From contig NZ_BATP01000007.1 of assembly GCF_000739615.1 (NCBI RefSeq), forward strand, positions 186,001 to 250,000: a stretch of DNA of 64,000 nt, given 5' to 3'. This stretch comes from Haloferula sp. BvORR071 (GTDB taxonomy: Bacteria; Verrucomicrobiota; Verrucomicrobiia; Verrucomicrobiales; Akkermansiaceae). Under the pieces are notes generated by a model. That model had not been told where the DNA came from. It searched no databases and was given only the letters and a program-made list of their open reading frames with translations. This document shows positions 51,214-64,000 of the stretch, in pieces (positions within the stretch are counted from its first letter, which is position 1; the number at the start of each line of letters is the position of its first letter). A program made the translations under genes and the position numbers.

Positions 51214-52356
51214 ATGAAGACCAAACCCTTGATGACTCTGATGGCGTCCGCTGCACTTGCCGCCGCCCTCCAGACCGGAACAGCCTCCGCAGAAAAAATC
51301 GCGATGGAAGCATTTGGCAAAACCGCTGATGGCCAAGAGGCCAAGGTCTACACCCTGACCAACAAGAACGGCCTCCGCGCCCGCATTTCCGACTTCGGTG
51401 CCACCCTGGTGTCCATGGAAGTCCCGGACAAAGCCGGCAAGATCGCCGACGTGACCCACGGCTTCGACTCCGTGGAAGGCTACGCTTCCGCCGGAAATCC
51501 CTACTTCGGAGCCTCGGTCGGCCGCTTCGGCAACCGCATCGCCAAGGGCATCTTCTCGCTGAACGGCAAGGAATACACCCTCGCCACCAACAACGAGCCC
51601 GGCGGCATCCCCTGCCACCTCCACGGCGGCAAGGTCGGCTTCAACAAGAAGATGTGGAAGGCCGAGCCCGACGAGGCCAAGAACGCCGTCGCTTTCACCT
51701 ACGTCTCGCCGGACAAGGAAGAAGGCTACCCCGGCACCCTGACCACCAAGGTCACCTACACCCTCACCGAGGCCAACGAGCTGAAGTGGGAAGTCGAAGC
51801 CAAGACCGACGCCCCCACCATCCTCAACATCGTCCATCACAGCTACTGGAACCTCAGCGACGACCAGAACAGCTCGATCAACGACCACATCCTGACGCTG
51901 AATGCCGACAAGTTCCTGCCGACCGACGCGGGCCTGATCCCGACCGGCAAGCTGGAGCCCGTCGCCGGCACCCCGATGGATTTCACCAAGCCGACCCCGA
52001 TCGGCCAGCGCGTGGACGCCAAGTTCGAGGCCCTCAAGCTCGGCGGCGGCTACGACCACGCTTGGATTCTCAAGCCCGGCAGCGGCGTCAAGCTGGCGGC
52101 CCGCCTCAAGGATCCCAAGTCCGGCCGCGTGATGGAAATCTCCACCGACAAGCCCGCGGTCCAGTTCTACGGCGGTAACTTCCTGGACGGCACCGTCGCC
52201 GGCAAGAAGGGCGTCAAGTACGCCTACCGCACGGCCTGCGCGCTGGAGACCGAAAACTACCCGGACGCTCCGAACCACAAGGACTTCCCGACCGCCGTGC
52301 TGAATCCGGGCGAGACCTACAAGCACGTGATGATCCACAAGTTCTCCGCTGAATAA
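51214..52356 (+). CDS. galM: Exported aldose 1-epimerase (mutarotase)
   Basis: The 380-residue protein has a signal peptide (LMTLMASAALAAALQTGTAS, cleaved near ASA). The GalM fold carries ISDFGATLVSMEVPDKAGKI, FGASVGRFGNRIAKGIFSL, GIPCHLHGGKVGFNKKMW and the catalytic-loop NIVHHSYWNLSDDQNSSIND, plus GGGYDHAWIL near the end. It interconverts alpha and beta anomers of galactose or glucose in the periplasm. It is the first gene of the galactoside locus. A strong hairpin terminator follows, so the symporters have their own promoter or read-through transcription. Confidence 0.93.
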   Translation: MKTKPLMTLMASAALAAALQTGTASAEKIAMEAFGKTADGQEAKVYTLTNKNGLRARISDFGATLVSMEVPDKAGKIADVTHGFDSVEGYASAGNPYFGASVGRFGNRIAKGIFSLNGKEYTLATNNEPGGIPCHLHGGKVGFNKKMWKAEPDEAKNAVAFTYVSPDKEEGYPGTLTTKVTYTLTEANELKWEVEAKTDAPTILNIVHHSYWNLSDDQNSSINDHILTLNADKFLPTDAGLIPTGKLEPVAGTPMDFTKPTPIGQRVDAKFEALKLGGGYDHAWILKPGSGVKLAARLKDPKSGRVMEISTDKPAVQFYGGNFLDGTVAGKKGVKYAYRTACALETENYPDAPNHKDFPTAVLNPGETYKHVMIHKFSAE

Positions 52357-52375
52357 GCGCGGATAGTCACCATTT

Positions 52376-52404
52376 CGTGCGCCCCCCTTTCCGGGGGGCG
52401 CACG
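52376..52404 (+). terminator. Terminator after galM
   Basis: A 12-pair stem, cgtgcgcccccc against ggggggcgcacg, has the loop tttcc (52388-52392). Downstream cactcgtctcttgct is T-rich but not a pure run. It lies 20 bases after the galM stop codon. Confidence 0.65.
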
Positions 52405-52478
52405 CACTCGTCTCTTGCTAGAGAGCGGCCTCCCCGCCTCAATCACCCACCCGCTCAAGCAAACCCATCTTTGCCCCG

Positions 52479-54236
52479 ATGCTAACCGAACTCGCTCCAC
52501 TGCTCGCCAATGTCGGCGGCGCCGTCTCTCTCGAAGGGATCGCCAAGCCCGACCTCAACTTTATCGACTGGTCGATCATGGCGATCTACCTGGCCTTTGT
52601 CATTGGCATCGGCTTCGCGCTGAAGAAATACATGAACAGCGCGGAGGACTTCTTCCTCTCCGGCCGCTCGATTCCCGGTTGGGTCTGCGGTCTCGCCTTC
52701 ATTTCCGCCAACCTCGGCGCACAGGAGCTGATCGGCATGGCCGCCTCCGGTGCTGAGTACGGGATCATGACCTCTCACTTCTACTGGGTGGGTGCCATTC
52801 CCGCGATGGTCTTCCTCGGGATCTTCATGATGCCGATGTACTACGGCTCCAAGGCCAAGTCGGTCCCGGAGTATCTGAAGATGCGCTACAACGAGCCGAC
52901 CCGGGTCTTCAACTCGGTGTCCTTCGCCTTCATGACCGTCGCGTCCTCCGGCATCTCGATGCACGCGCTGGCGGACCTCTTGCACACCTTGCTTGGTTGG
53001 CCCTACGCGGTCTCGTTGATCGTCACCTCGGCCATCGTCCTTGCCTACGTGCTGAAGGGCGGCCTCAGCTCCGCGATCTACAATGAGGTGCTGCAGTTCT
53101 TCATGATCGTCTTCGGCATGGCCCCGATCGCCTACATCGCGCTGAAGGACATCGGCGGCTGGGAAGGCCTGATGGTGAAGCTACATGCCTCTCCCGCCGG
53201 TGAAGGTGCCGTCCATTCCTGGGCACAGACCGGCGACCTCCACAATCCCTTGGGTGTGCCATGGTATGGTATCCTTTTCGGCCTCGGCTTTGTGCTCTCC
53301 TTCGGCTACTGGACCACAAACTTCGCCGAGGTGCAGCGCGCGCTGGCCGCGAATTCGATGGGTGCCGCCCGCCGCACCCCGATCATCGGTGCCATTCCAA
53401 AGATGCTCTTCCCCGCGATCGTCATCCTGCCCGGCATGATCGCCTACGGCCTCACCAGCGACTCGGTCGCCGGCGGCTACTCGATCCCAATCAAGGATGG
53501 TGCCCTGAACTACAATCAGGTGCTGCCCTCGATGATCTTCCACTACTTCCCCAATGGCCTGCTGGGGCTGGCGCTCACCGCGCTGATGGCCTCCTTCATG
53601 TCCGGGATGGCGGCAAACGTGACGGCCTTCAACACGGTCTGGACCTACGACCTCTACAAGACCATGAAGCCGAACCAGACCGACAAGGAGCTGCTCGCCA
53701 TGGGCAAGTACGCGACGGTCTTCGGCATCATCGCCGCCATGGGCTTCGCGCTGGTGGCCTCGAAGTACAACAACATCATGTCGATCCTGCAGCTGGTGTT
53801 CGGCTTTGTGAATGCGCCGCTGTTCGCGACCTTCCTGCTGGGCATGTTCACCAAGCGCTCGAATAGCTCCGGTTCCTTCTGGGGCCTGGTGGTCGGCACC
53901 GCCACCGCCGTCACCTTCCACGGCCTCAGCTACGCCACCGGAAATGCCCCGGGCCTCAAGGGTGCCTGGATCACCCCGGTCAAGGCCTTCGAGTTCCCGA
54001 AGGAAATGTCCCAAGGCTTCTGGGTCGCGATCGTGGCCTTCAGCACGACCTTCCTGGTGAACCTCGTCATCTCGCTGCTCACCAAGCGCACCAAGACCGA
54101 TGCGGAGCTGGCTGGCTTGGTCTACTCGCTCACGCCGAAGCATCGCGATGAGAACGAGCCTTGGATCCTGCGTCCCGCAGTGATGGGCAGCATCGTGATG
54201 ATCGCTGTTGTCGCCCTGAACATCTACTTCTGGTAA
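52479..54236 (+). CDS. Sodium/solute symporter (SSS family), first of two
   Basis: The 585-residue protein has about 13 membrane helices, for example WSIMAIYLAFVIGIGFALKK and WGLVVGTATAVTFHGLSYAT. Family motifs near the start are DFFLSGRSIPGWVCGLAFI and SANLGAQELIGMAASGA. Na+-coupled uptake of a sugar or related solute is expected from its place after galM. The C-terminal segment ends VIMIAVVALNIYFW-like. A 70-residue membrane protein is encoded 19 bases downstream. Confidence 0.93.
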   Translation: MLTELAPLLANVGGAVSLEGIAKPDLNFIDWSIMAIYLAFVIGIGFALKKYMNSAEDFFLSGRSIPGWVCGLAFISANLGAQELIGMAASGAEYGIMTSHFYWVGAIPAMVFLGIFMMPMYYGSKAKSVPEYLKMRYNEPTRVFNSVSFAFMTVASSGISMHALADLLHTLLGWPYAVSLIVTSAIVLAYVLKGGLSSAIYNEVLQFFMIVFGMAPIAYIALKDIGGWEGLMVKLHASPAGEGAVHSWAQTGDLHNPLGVPWYGILFGLGFVLSFGYWTTNFAEVQRALAANSMGAARRTPIIGAIPKMLFPAIVILPGMIAYGLTSDSVAGGYSIPIKDGALNYNQVLPSMIFHYFPNGLLGLALTALMASFMSGMAANVTAFNTVWTYDLYKTMKPNQTDKELLAMGKYATVFGIIAAMGFALVASKYNNIMSILQLVFGFVNAPLFATFLLGMFTKRSNSSGSFWGLVVGTATAVTFHGLSYATGNAPGLKGAWITPVKAFEFPKEMSQGFWVAIVAFSTTFLVNLVISLLTKRTKTDAELAGLVYSLTPKHRDENEPWILRPAVMGSIVMIAVVALNIYFW

Positions 54237-54255
54237 TCCCGAAACCCACACTACC

Positions 54256-54468
54256 ATGGATCTCCGACTTCCAATCGGCTACGTCTTCTCGATCTACGGC
54301 CTGATGCTCGCGGGCTACGGCGTCTTTACCAACGGCGCCGAGATGTATGCGAAATCGCTCAACATCAAGATCCTCGGCATGAACGTGAACACCTTCTGGG
54401 GTCTCGTCATGCTGGTCTTCGGTCTGCTCATGCTCTTCTTCGCCAAGAAAGCGAAGAACCAAGGCTAA
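54256..54468 (+). CDS. Small two-helix membrane protein linked to the symporter
   Basis: The 70-residue protein has two hydrophobic helices (YVFSIYGLMLAGYGVF and FWGLVMLVFGLLMLFF) with a short loop (NGAEMYAKSLNIKILGMNVN) and a basic Lys-rich end. Its position immediately after an SSS transporter suggests it is an accessory subunit, but I recognise no family. A hairpin follows the stop codon. Confidence 0.65.
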   Translation: MDLRLPIGYVFSIYGLMLAGYGVFTNGAEMYAKSLNIKILGMNVNTFWGLVMLVFGLLMLFFAKKAKNQG

Positions 54469-54493
54469 GCGCCCGATTCGCCAAACAATTCCC

Positions 54494-54534
54494 GGGGCCA
54501 ATCCCGCCGCATGAAAAACGGCAGGATTGGCCCC
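54494..54534 (+). promoter_or_regulatory. Hairpin between the small membrane gene and the second symporter
   Basis: ggggccaatcccgccg (54494-54509) pairs with cggcaggattggcccc (54519-54534) over 16 positions with one mismatch and a nine-base loop. There is no T-run after it. It may stabilise the upstream mRNA end or attenuate the SGLT-like gene, which starts 60 bases later. Confidence 0.5.
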
Positions 54535-54593
54535 GTATGCTGTCCCGCCCTTCGGACACCAGCCAAACTGATTTATCCTGTAAAACTGCCCGC

Positions 54594-56657
54594 ATGATCC
54601 CTGCCCTTTCACTGCTTCTCGCCCAGACCGCCGCCCCGGAGGCCGTGACCCTGAAAGCCGGCAAGATGGGCACCCTGGATGTGGTGCTCTTCTTCCTGAT
54701 GGTCATCGGCGTCACCGGCTTCGGCATCTGGAAGGGCACCCGCAAATCGAAGGATGCGACGGATGGTGGTGCGGCGGGCTACTTCCTCGCCGGCCGCGGC
54801 CTCACCTGGTGGCTCGTCGGCTTCTCCCTGATCTCCGCGAATATCTCCACCGAGCAATTCGTCGGCATGTCCGGTGCGGCTGCGGACTGGCTGGGTATGG
54901 CGATTGCCTCCTATGAATGGCTGGCGGCCATCGCGCTGGTCTTGGTTGCCTTTGTCTTCCTGCCGCGCCTGCTGCGCTGCGGCCTCTACACCATTCCGGA
55001 GTTCCTGGAGTATCGCTACGGCGTGGTCTCCCGCACGGTGATGGCCTCACTGGCGCTGCTGATGCTGGTCTGCGGTCCCACCGCCACAGTGATCTATTCC
55101 GGGGCCAAGGTGGTCTCGGTCTTCTTCCAAGGTGTGGACGTCGCCGGCCTGAATCTGGGGAACGTGAAGATCGGCTGCTGCCTGGTGGGCATCTGTGCCG
55201 CGATCAACGTTTTCGTCGGCGGACTTAAGGCCGGGACTTGGACCGGCATGGTCTGGGGCGCTGCCTTGATCATCGGTGGCGCCATCGTGGCCGGACTGGC
55301 CTTCGGTGCGATGAAGGATGCCGATCCCCACCAACTGATCGCATCCAAGGTGATGAACTCCAGCGCCACGGTGGAGGACCTCCAAAAGGCCGGGGCCTGG
55401 GAGCGCTTCATGCTGCTCAATGATGGCCACGATGGTGAAGCGGCGGCCATCACCGGTGAGAACCAGTCCGGAGGCAAGCTGCACATGAAGCTGCCGAAGA
55501 CGGATCCCGATCTGCCCTGGACCGCGCTGATCTTTGGCATCTGGATCCCCGTGATCTACTATTGGGGGCTGAACCAATTCATCGTCCAGCGGACCCTGGG
55601 TTCAAAGTCACTTGCGGAGGGCCAGAAGGGCATCGTGCTCGCCGCCTTCCTGAAGCTGATTATCCCCTTCATCGTCGTGGTCCCGGGCATCCTGTGCTTC
55701 AACCTCTATCATCAGGACCTGCGGGCGGAGGCGGTGAAGAAGAACACCAACACCATGGTGGAACTCGCGAAAACCGATCATACCGTCTATCCCTTCACCG
55801 AAGCCTTTGCGCGGATGTCGCCGGACCAAGCGAAGGAAGTTGTGACCCACAATTCCCGTGTGGTCGGCGTTGCCATGGAGGCGGCCCCTGTGGATGCGAC
55901 TCCACAATACTGGGCCACCAGCAACGCCCGCCTGCTGCAGGCGGCCGCGAGTCAGCCCGCCATCACCACCGGCGCAAAGCTGGTCGGCTACGATTACGAC
56001 GCTGCCTTCCCCACCCTGCTGCGCAATCTGATGCGCCCCGGCATCACTTGGTTTGTGCTCGCGGCACTCTTCGGAGCGGTAATCTCCTCCTTGGCCGCGA
56101 TGCTCAATTCCGCGGCCACCATCGCCACCATGGACCTCTACCAAAAGGTGAAGAAGGACGCGACCCAAGCGCAACTCGTGGGGGCGGGCCGCTTCTTCAC
56201 GATCCTCTTCGTGGCGATCGCGATCTTGCTTTCGACCATCCTCGCCGAGCGCTTGAGTTCGATCTTCCGCTTCATCCAGGAAATCCAGGGCTTCATCAGC
56301 CCGGGCATCCTCGCGATCTTCCTCGTCGGCTTCCTCGTGCCCCGCGCGCCGCGCTACTTGGGCTGGGCGGGCATTGCCCTGAATGCGGTCCTCTATGCCC
56401 TCCTGATGTTCTTGGGCGATCGGATTTGCGCCAATGGATTGTGGTACGCAGACCACATGTCCTTCCTCGACCGCATGGGCATCTGCTTCATCTGCGTGCT
56501 CATCCTCTGCGGCGTGGCCACCTTGGTCCACCCGCTGGCAGAACCCGCGGAAATGCCGGTGAATGATCAGATCGCACTCGAATCCTCGAACTCCGCGAAG
56601 CTCTGGGGCGCAGTGGCGATCATCGCGACCATCGCCCTCTACGTGATCTTCTGGTGA
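54594..56657 (+). CDS. Sodium/sugar symporter (SGLT-like SSS family), second of two
   Basis: ATG 54594 starts MIPALSLLLAQTAAPEAVTL (687 residues); the longer frame from 54537 is unlikely. It has about 14 membrane helices and the family motifs GGAAGYFLAGRGLTWWLVGF, SANISTEQFVGMSGAAADWL and ISSLAAMLNSAATIATMDL. The ISPGILAIFLVGF helix and the C-terminal KLWGAVAIIATIALYVIFW end are as expected. A ~120-residue extracytoplasmic loop (about 360-470) is longer than usual. It probably takes up galactose or glucose released by the secreted beta-galactosidase. Confidence 0.93.
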   Translation: MIPALSLLLAQTAAPEAVTLKAGKMGTLDVVLFFLMVIGVTGFGIWKGTRKSKDATDGGAAGYFLAGRGLTWWLVGFSLISANISTEQFVGMSGAAADWLGMAIASYEWLAAIALVLVAFVFLPRLLRCGLYTIPEFLEYRYGVVSRTVMASLALLMLVCGPTATVIYSGAKVVSVFFQGVDVAGLNLGNVKIGCCLVGICAAINVFVGGLKAGTWTGMVWGAALIIGGAIVAGLAFGAMKDADPHQLIASKVMNSSATVEDLQKAGAWERFMLLNDGHDGEAAAITGENQSGGKLHMKLPKTDPDLPWTALIFGIWIPVIYYWGLNQFIVQRTLGSKSLAEGQKGIVLAAFLKLIIPFIVVVPGILCFNLYHQDLRAEAVKKNTNTMVELAKTDHTVYPFTEAFARMSPDQAKEVVTHNSRVVGVAMEAAPVDATPQYWATSNARLLQAAASQPAITTGAKLVGYDYDAAFPTLLRNLMRPGITWFVLAALFGAVISSLAAMLNSAATIATMDLYQKVKKDATQAQLVGAGRFFTILFVAIAILLSTILAERLSSIFRFIQEIQGFISPGILAIFLVGFLVPRAPRYLGWAGIALNAVLYALLMFLGDRICANGLWYADHMSFLDRMGICFICVLILCGVATLVHPLAEPAEMPVNDQIALESSNSAKLWGAVAIIATIALYVIFW

Positions 56658-56673
56658 CGCAAGCCCCTTGCGC

Positions 56674-56703
56674 CCTGTGGAGGGCGGGCACTCATGTCCG
56701 TCC
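56674..56703 (+). repeat. Second REP family, unit 3
   Basis: ctgtggagggcgggcactcatgtccgtcc matches the units at 36425 and 36515 with a few changes. It again lies between convergent genes (SGLT-like stop 56657, CotH-type stop 56710). Confidence 0.7.
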
Positions 56704-56709
56704 AAGGGC

Positions 56710-59700
56710 CTAAGGCACGCTCACCTGAATCCTCACAAACCTCTGCCCACCGTCCGGCGCCGCCTCGCGGAACCACAGCATCACCGTGCCATCCCCCTGC
56801 GGCACCGGCGCGCCCACTCGCTCCAGGCTATCCGGCCAAGCCTCCAGATCACTCGACCCCTGCGCTGAGATCGTGACCGCAGTCAGATCCAGATCCTCCC
56901 GCACCCGGAAGCCGACAGTGAAATAGCGCTCCTGTGTCCCCGGATCCGTCCACCAGCTCCCCTCCGGCTCCGGCCGCGGATTCTCATCCCCCGGGGAAGT
57001 CCCCCTGACCATCTCCATCAGGTTCACCACACCATCCCCATCCGGATCCGCCTCATCGCCCCACAGCGTGGCTTCCAGCCCCACATCCGCCAATTCCTCC
57101 GGCGCGAAGTTCTGACCGCGCCAAGCATCGCGATCTAACAAATCCGCCGCACCCGGCCTGCCTCCGCGCACATTGCTCGCCCGCCAGTTCCCGCCCTGCC
57201 CTGCTGCCGGATTGCTCGCCGGACCCTTCAGCACCAGCGCGGAACCATCGCCATCCGCGGACAGCGGCCACGGGCTCACATCATCGTAGGCAAACTCCTT
57301 CAGCGTCGCATTCGCAGTGCCAGCCAGACGCAAGGTCTCGCCCGCATTGCTCAGCTCATCGCTATAGGCACCCGCCACCGGCAGCCCCGGACCATAGCGG
57401 ACTTGCAGCGCCGCCGGATTCTTCGCCACCAACACCCGCGCCCCTGCCGCCAGGGTCACGATCGGCGAAGTGCCGAAGTTGAAGCCGATCCCCGTCATGA
57501 AAGCCACCGCCGAGAGATCCACCGTATGATCGCCGATGTTCAGCAGCTCCACATACTCGAACTCGGAGTCACCCTGAAAGCCCGCGGCCTTCTCCGCTTC
57601 GCTTGGATTGTCCGGGTGATAGTGGATCTTGCTGATCACCAGATCCCCCGCCACTGCCGGCGGATAGCCGATGAAGCGCGCCTCATCCAAGGCAGACCAA
57701 ATCCCTCCCGCACTCCTGTAACGGGTCCGTACCGTGACCACCCCGTTGATCGGAATTCCTGCGCCATAGGTGTTTGCCGTTCCCGCCACCGCTCCGCCGA
57801 TCGCCCGTGGATCACTGCCGTCGAGCGTGTAGTAAATCGTGCCTCCACCACCCGAGCTCAGCGTCAGCATGAAGTCCGCCCCCACCGAGCCACCCCGCTG
57901 CGAAAACACCGGCGTGCTCACCGCTGGATAAAATCCCCGGGTCCGCAGGTAGGAGATCATCGACGACTGCCGGGACAGAAAGAAACTGCTGCGGATCGAA
58001 TTGATCCGCGACTGCCATTGCGCCAGTGTGTGGTTCGTCGCATTGCTCCCCCAACGCGCCGCGTCCGGCACGATTGCCTGCGAGATCTGTGCGGCGCGCG
58101 CATCGAAGAGCGTGGTCGCCGGGAAGGCCGTCATCGCACCACCATTGAAGAGCGCCTTCTGCGCGATGTCCGCAAAGCGGATCCGATACTCGGGATTCAC
58201 CGCGAGATCCTCGTGGATCCACTCCGGGTTCGAGTAAGTGAAGCTGCTGCGGTTGCTGCCATTCGGCGCACTCGTGTTCGGGCGATTGTCCACCCAGCTT
58301 GGCGCTTGCAGCGTGTGCTCGGAGTCGTGGACGAAGTAGCGGAAGCCTTCTGTGCCATTGCGGTTCCGCATCCCACGCCAGTTGTTCGCGCGGTTCATGC
58401 TCAGGAAATTCGAGAGCGGCGCATCGCCATCTCCCGTGTAGTAGTTCACCAGCATGTAGGTGATTAGGTTGTCCAGATCCACATACACCGGCAGCGCGGG
58501 ATTGCGCTGGCCGTCCGCATTGCGGCCTAGCAGCACGAAGTAGTTCGCCGCGCTCGGATTTCCCGCATGGGTCCGCGCCAGGCTCCACATCGTCTGCCAC
58601 GCATTGACCTGCCCGCTGCTCAACTCGTAGGTGAAGCTCGGGTGGTTCGAAGTCTGGATTACATCGTAGTCATCCGCCTTGCCGCCGAAGTAGCTGGCAC
58701 CGTAGTCCTCCTGCGCGCGCTCCTCCGTCTGATAGATCCCCCAGTACTGGCCATTCAGGTAGAGTTGCACGTAGCGCGAGCGTGTCGTCGGCTGGCCCAT
58801 CGCCGCCATCAGGTCACGGCAGAAGACCTCGCGCACCGCGGTGTTCTCAGTTCCGCTGCTATTCGCCCAGTGGTAGTTCTGCTCGGTCCGTAGGTCCAGG
58901 GTATCGAACTCATCCGTGCCGCTGCTACCATGCAGCGCGAACTTCAGCGTCGATTCCCCGTAGCTGCCGCGGAAGTGCAGCCGCAGCGAGTGCTTCACGT
59001 AGGCATCGCCCCGGCTAGCCCCGCCGCGGATCCTCAGCCCGGCATCGATGCGGAAGCCGTCGCTACCATCCGCTGGCAGGTACTCCATCGAGACCGGCCG
59101 TTCCCACTCGTCACCCTTGAGACCGGAGTTCACGTAGATCCCCTGGGCAACACCTGTTAGATTCCCTTGCTCCGTCACCAGCGAGACCGTGGGAATCTGC
59201 TTGAGACCATCAATCAACTGCTGGGTGCTGTACTGCGCCTTGAGCGTGCTGTTCCAGCCATAGCGGAAGGCCTGGCCGTTCACTGAACTGCTCGGCCATC
59301 CCGCCGGCGCCGTGCCTGCGGGATAGTTCTGGTTGGCCAGCACATCGTTCAGGAACAGGTAGGTCTGCGTCGCCACCGGCGAGGGCAAGTAGCCTGCAGG
59401 TTGTTCGCCGGATTGTTCCGGTTCTTTGAGGACGCGAAGACGATCCGATACCCACCACCCGCGACCATCGCACCCGGCGGGAAGTCCCAAGTGTTGGCGG
59501 AGTCCTCCAAGCGATAGCCTCCCAGATCCAGCGCCGAGGCATTCGGGTTGTAGATTTCGATCCAGTCGGAGCTGTCGCCATCCTCGTCTTCCAGCCCGCC
59601 GGAATTGCTCGCCAGGAATTCATTCAGCACCGGCGGCAGCAGCGCGCCCTCCTGCGCTTGGACCGCCGCGGGCAACAAAAGCGCGACAGTGCCCAGCGCG

Positions 59701-59750
59701 CAGAAAAGCGGGCGGGGCCAGCGTAGGCCGGGGAGTCGGGGATCAGGCAT
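56710..59750 (-). pseudogene. CotH-kinase / lamin-tail secreted protein gene, broken by internal deletion and frameshift
   Basis: From ATG 59750 one frame encodes a signal peptide (LFCALGTVALLLPAAVQA) and the start of a lamin-tail domain (PPVLNEFLASNSGGLEDEDG, YRIVFASSKNRNNPANNLQ), then runs out at a stop near 59349. At 59391-59400 (minus: cctgcaggct) coding continues one base off, entering GYLPSPVATQTYLFLNDVLA. In relatives that is the end of a chitobiase-like domain before CotH, so the rest of the lamin tail and most of that domain (~150-200 residues) are missing. Downstream are an intact CotH domain (YVQLYLNGQYWGIYQTEE), a second chitobiase-like domain, a second lamin-tail domain and an Asp-rich C-terminus. 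Assembly error is possible. Confidence 0.75.
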
Positions 59751-59833
59751 GGGTTCTCCGCCTCGCTGAACGCCCTACCAGCCCCGAAATCGAGACCAAA
59801 ATCACTTTCCTACTCAAAAAGGCGGGGCATTGA

Positions 59834-63862
<4,029 letters not shown>

Positions 63863-63902
63863 TTTTCTTGTTCATATTGTTTTGCGCCCAGACCCATCCG
63901 AC

Positions 63903-64000
63903 ATGTCCATCGATCTTGCCCCTTCCCTTTCCGATCTCGCCGCCGACGCCTCCGCGGGCCTCAAGGAACACTTCGGCTCCGAAGCCACGGTGATCGCCGC
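63903..64000 (+). CDS. galK: Probable galactokinase, N-terminal fragment (cut by window edge)
   Basis: ATG 63903 is followed by 32 complete codons, MSIDLAPSLSDLAADASAGL then KEHFGSEATVIAA, still open at the window end. A short helix ending FGS/FGx-x-P..-V-x-A just before the expected APGRVNLIGEH motif is the typical GHMP galactokinase start. The position after beta-galactosidase, galM and sugar symporters supports it. Too little is visible to be certain. Confidence 0.55.
   Translation, partial: MSIDLAPSLSDLAADASAGLKEHFGSEATVIA

Overview
Chromosomal segment of a GC-rich Verrucomicrobia-type bacterium (Luteolibacter/Verrucomicrobiaceae-like). The family content points there: a DUF1549/DUF1501 gene pair, a TIGR02597-like protein, CotH/lamin-tail and LamG secreted proteins, several Skp-, FmdB- and FGE-type genes, and a large secreted GH2 beta-galactosidase. 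Almost every gene is a normal GC-rich ORF. The exceptions are a lower-GC tandem paralogue block (about 13.96-18.7 kb) and three loci carrying inverted copies of one REP-like repeat.

Layout. 1-3.2 kb: end of an AraC regulator, a DadA-like FAD amine oxidoreductase, an OmpH/Skp chaperone and a coiled-coil membrane protein. 3.4-10.1 kb: an AraC-type regulator with a C-terminal VHL-beta-like domain, then a LamG/Ig secreted protein and a secreted M6-like metallopeptidase with ricin-type lectin repeats. 10.4-14.0 kb: a small basic ORF, tandem hairpins, and the DUF1549-DUF1501 pair. 14.5-18.7 kb: four secreted, C-terminally anchored proteins in a duplicated A-spacer-B-spacer arrangement. 18.9-24.8 kb: a one-protein FAAL-PCP-C-A-PCP-TE assembly line, read by eye as an N-acylglycine synthetase. 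24.8-29.4 kb: two paralogous exported proteins and two Verrucomicrobia-type secreted proteins.

29.4-30.6 kb: a REP-associated tyrosine transposase (RAYT) bracketed by inward-facing 84-87 bp repeats. The same repeat occurs as inverted pairs without transposase at 0.37-0.54 kb and 46.9-47.2 kb; the last pair cuts off the end of a sugar epimerase. 30.6-41.0 kb: housekeeping (gcvH, gcvT, exported and membrane proteins, FmdB, L,D-transpeptidase, rhodanese, dtd, valS). 41.0-41.85 kb: a long non-coding interval with two terminators and a possible small RNA. 41.85-47.0 kb: FGE-like protein, double glycosyltransferase and epimerase in one operon. 47.3-51.0 kb: FAD dehydrogenase, small secreted peptide, thioesterase, DoxX, Jag and GAF proteins.

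51.2-64.0 kb is a sugar locus: exported aldose 1-epimerase, two sodium/solute symporters with a small membrane partner, a secreted beta-galactosidase with a LamG domain inserted in its barrel, and the first codons of a probable galactokinase. Together these fit periplasmic hydrolysis of galactosides, mutarotation, Na+-coupled uptake and entry into the Leloir pathway. A CotH/lamin-tail gene inside this locus is broken by an internal deletion and frameshift.
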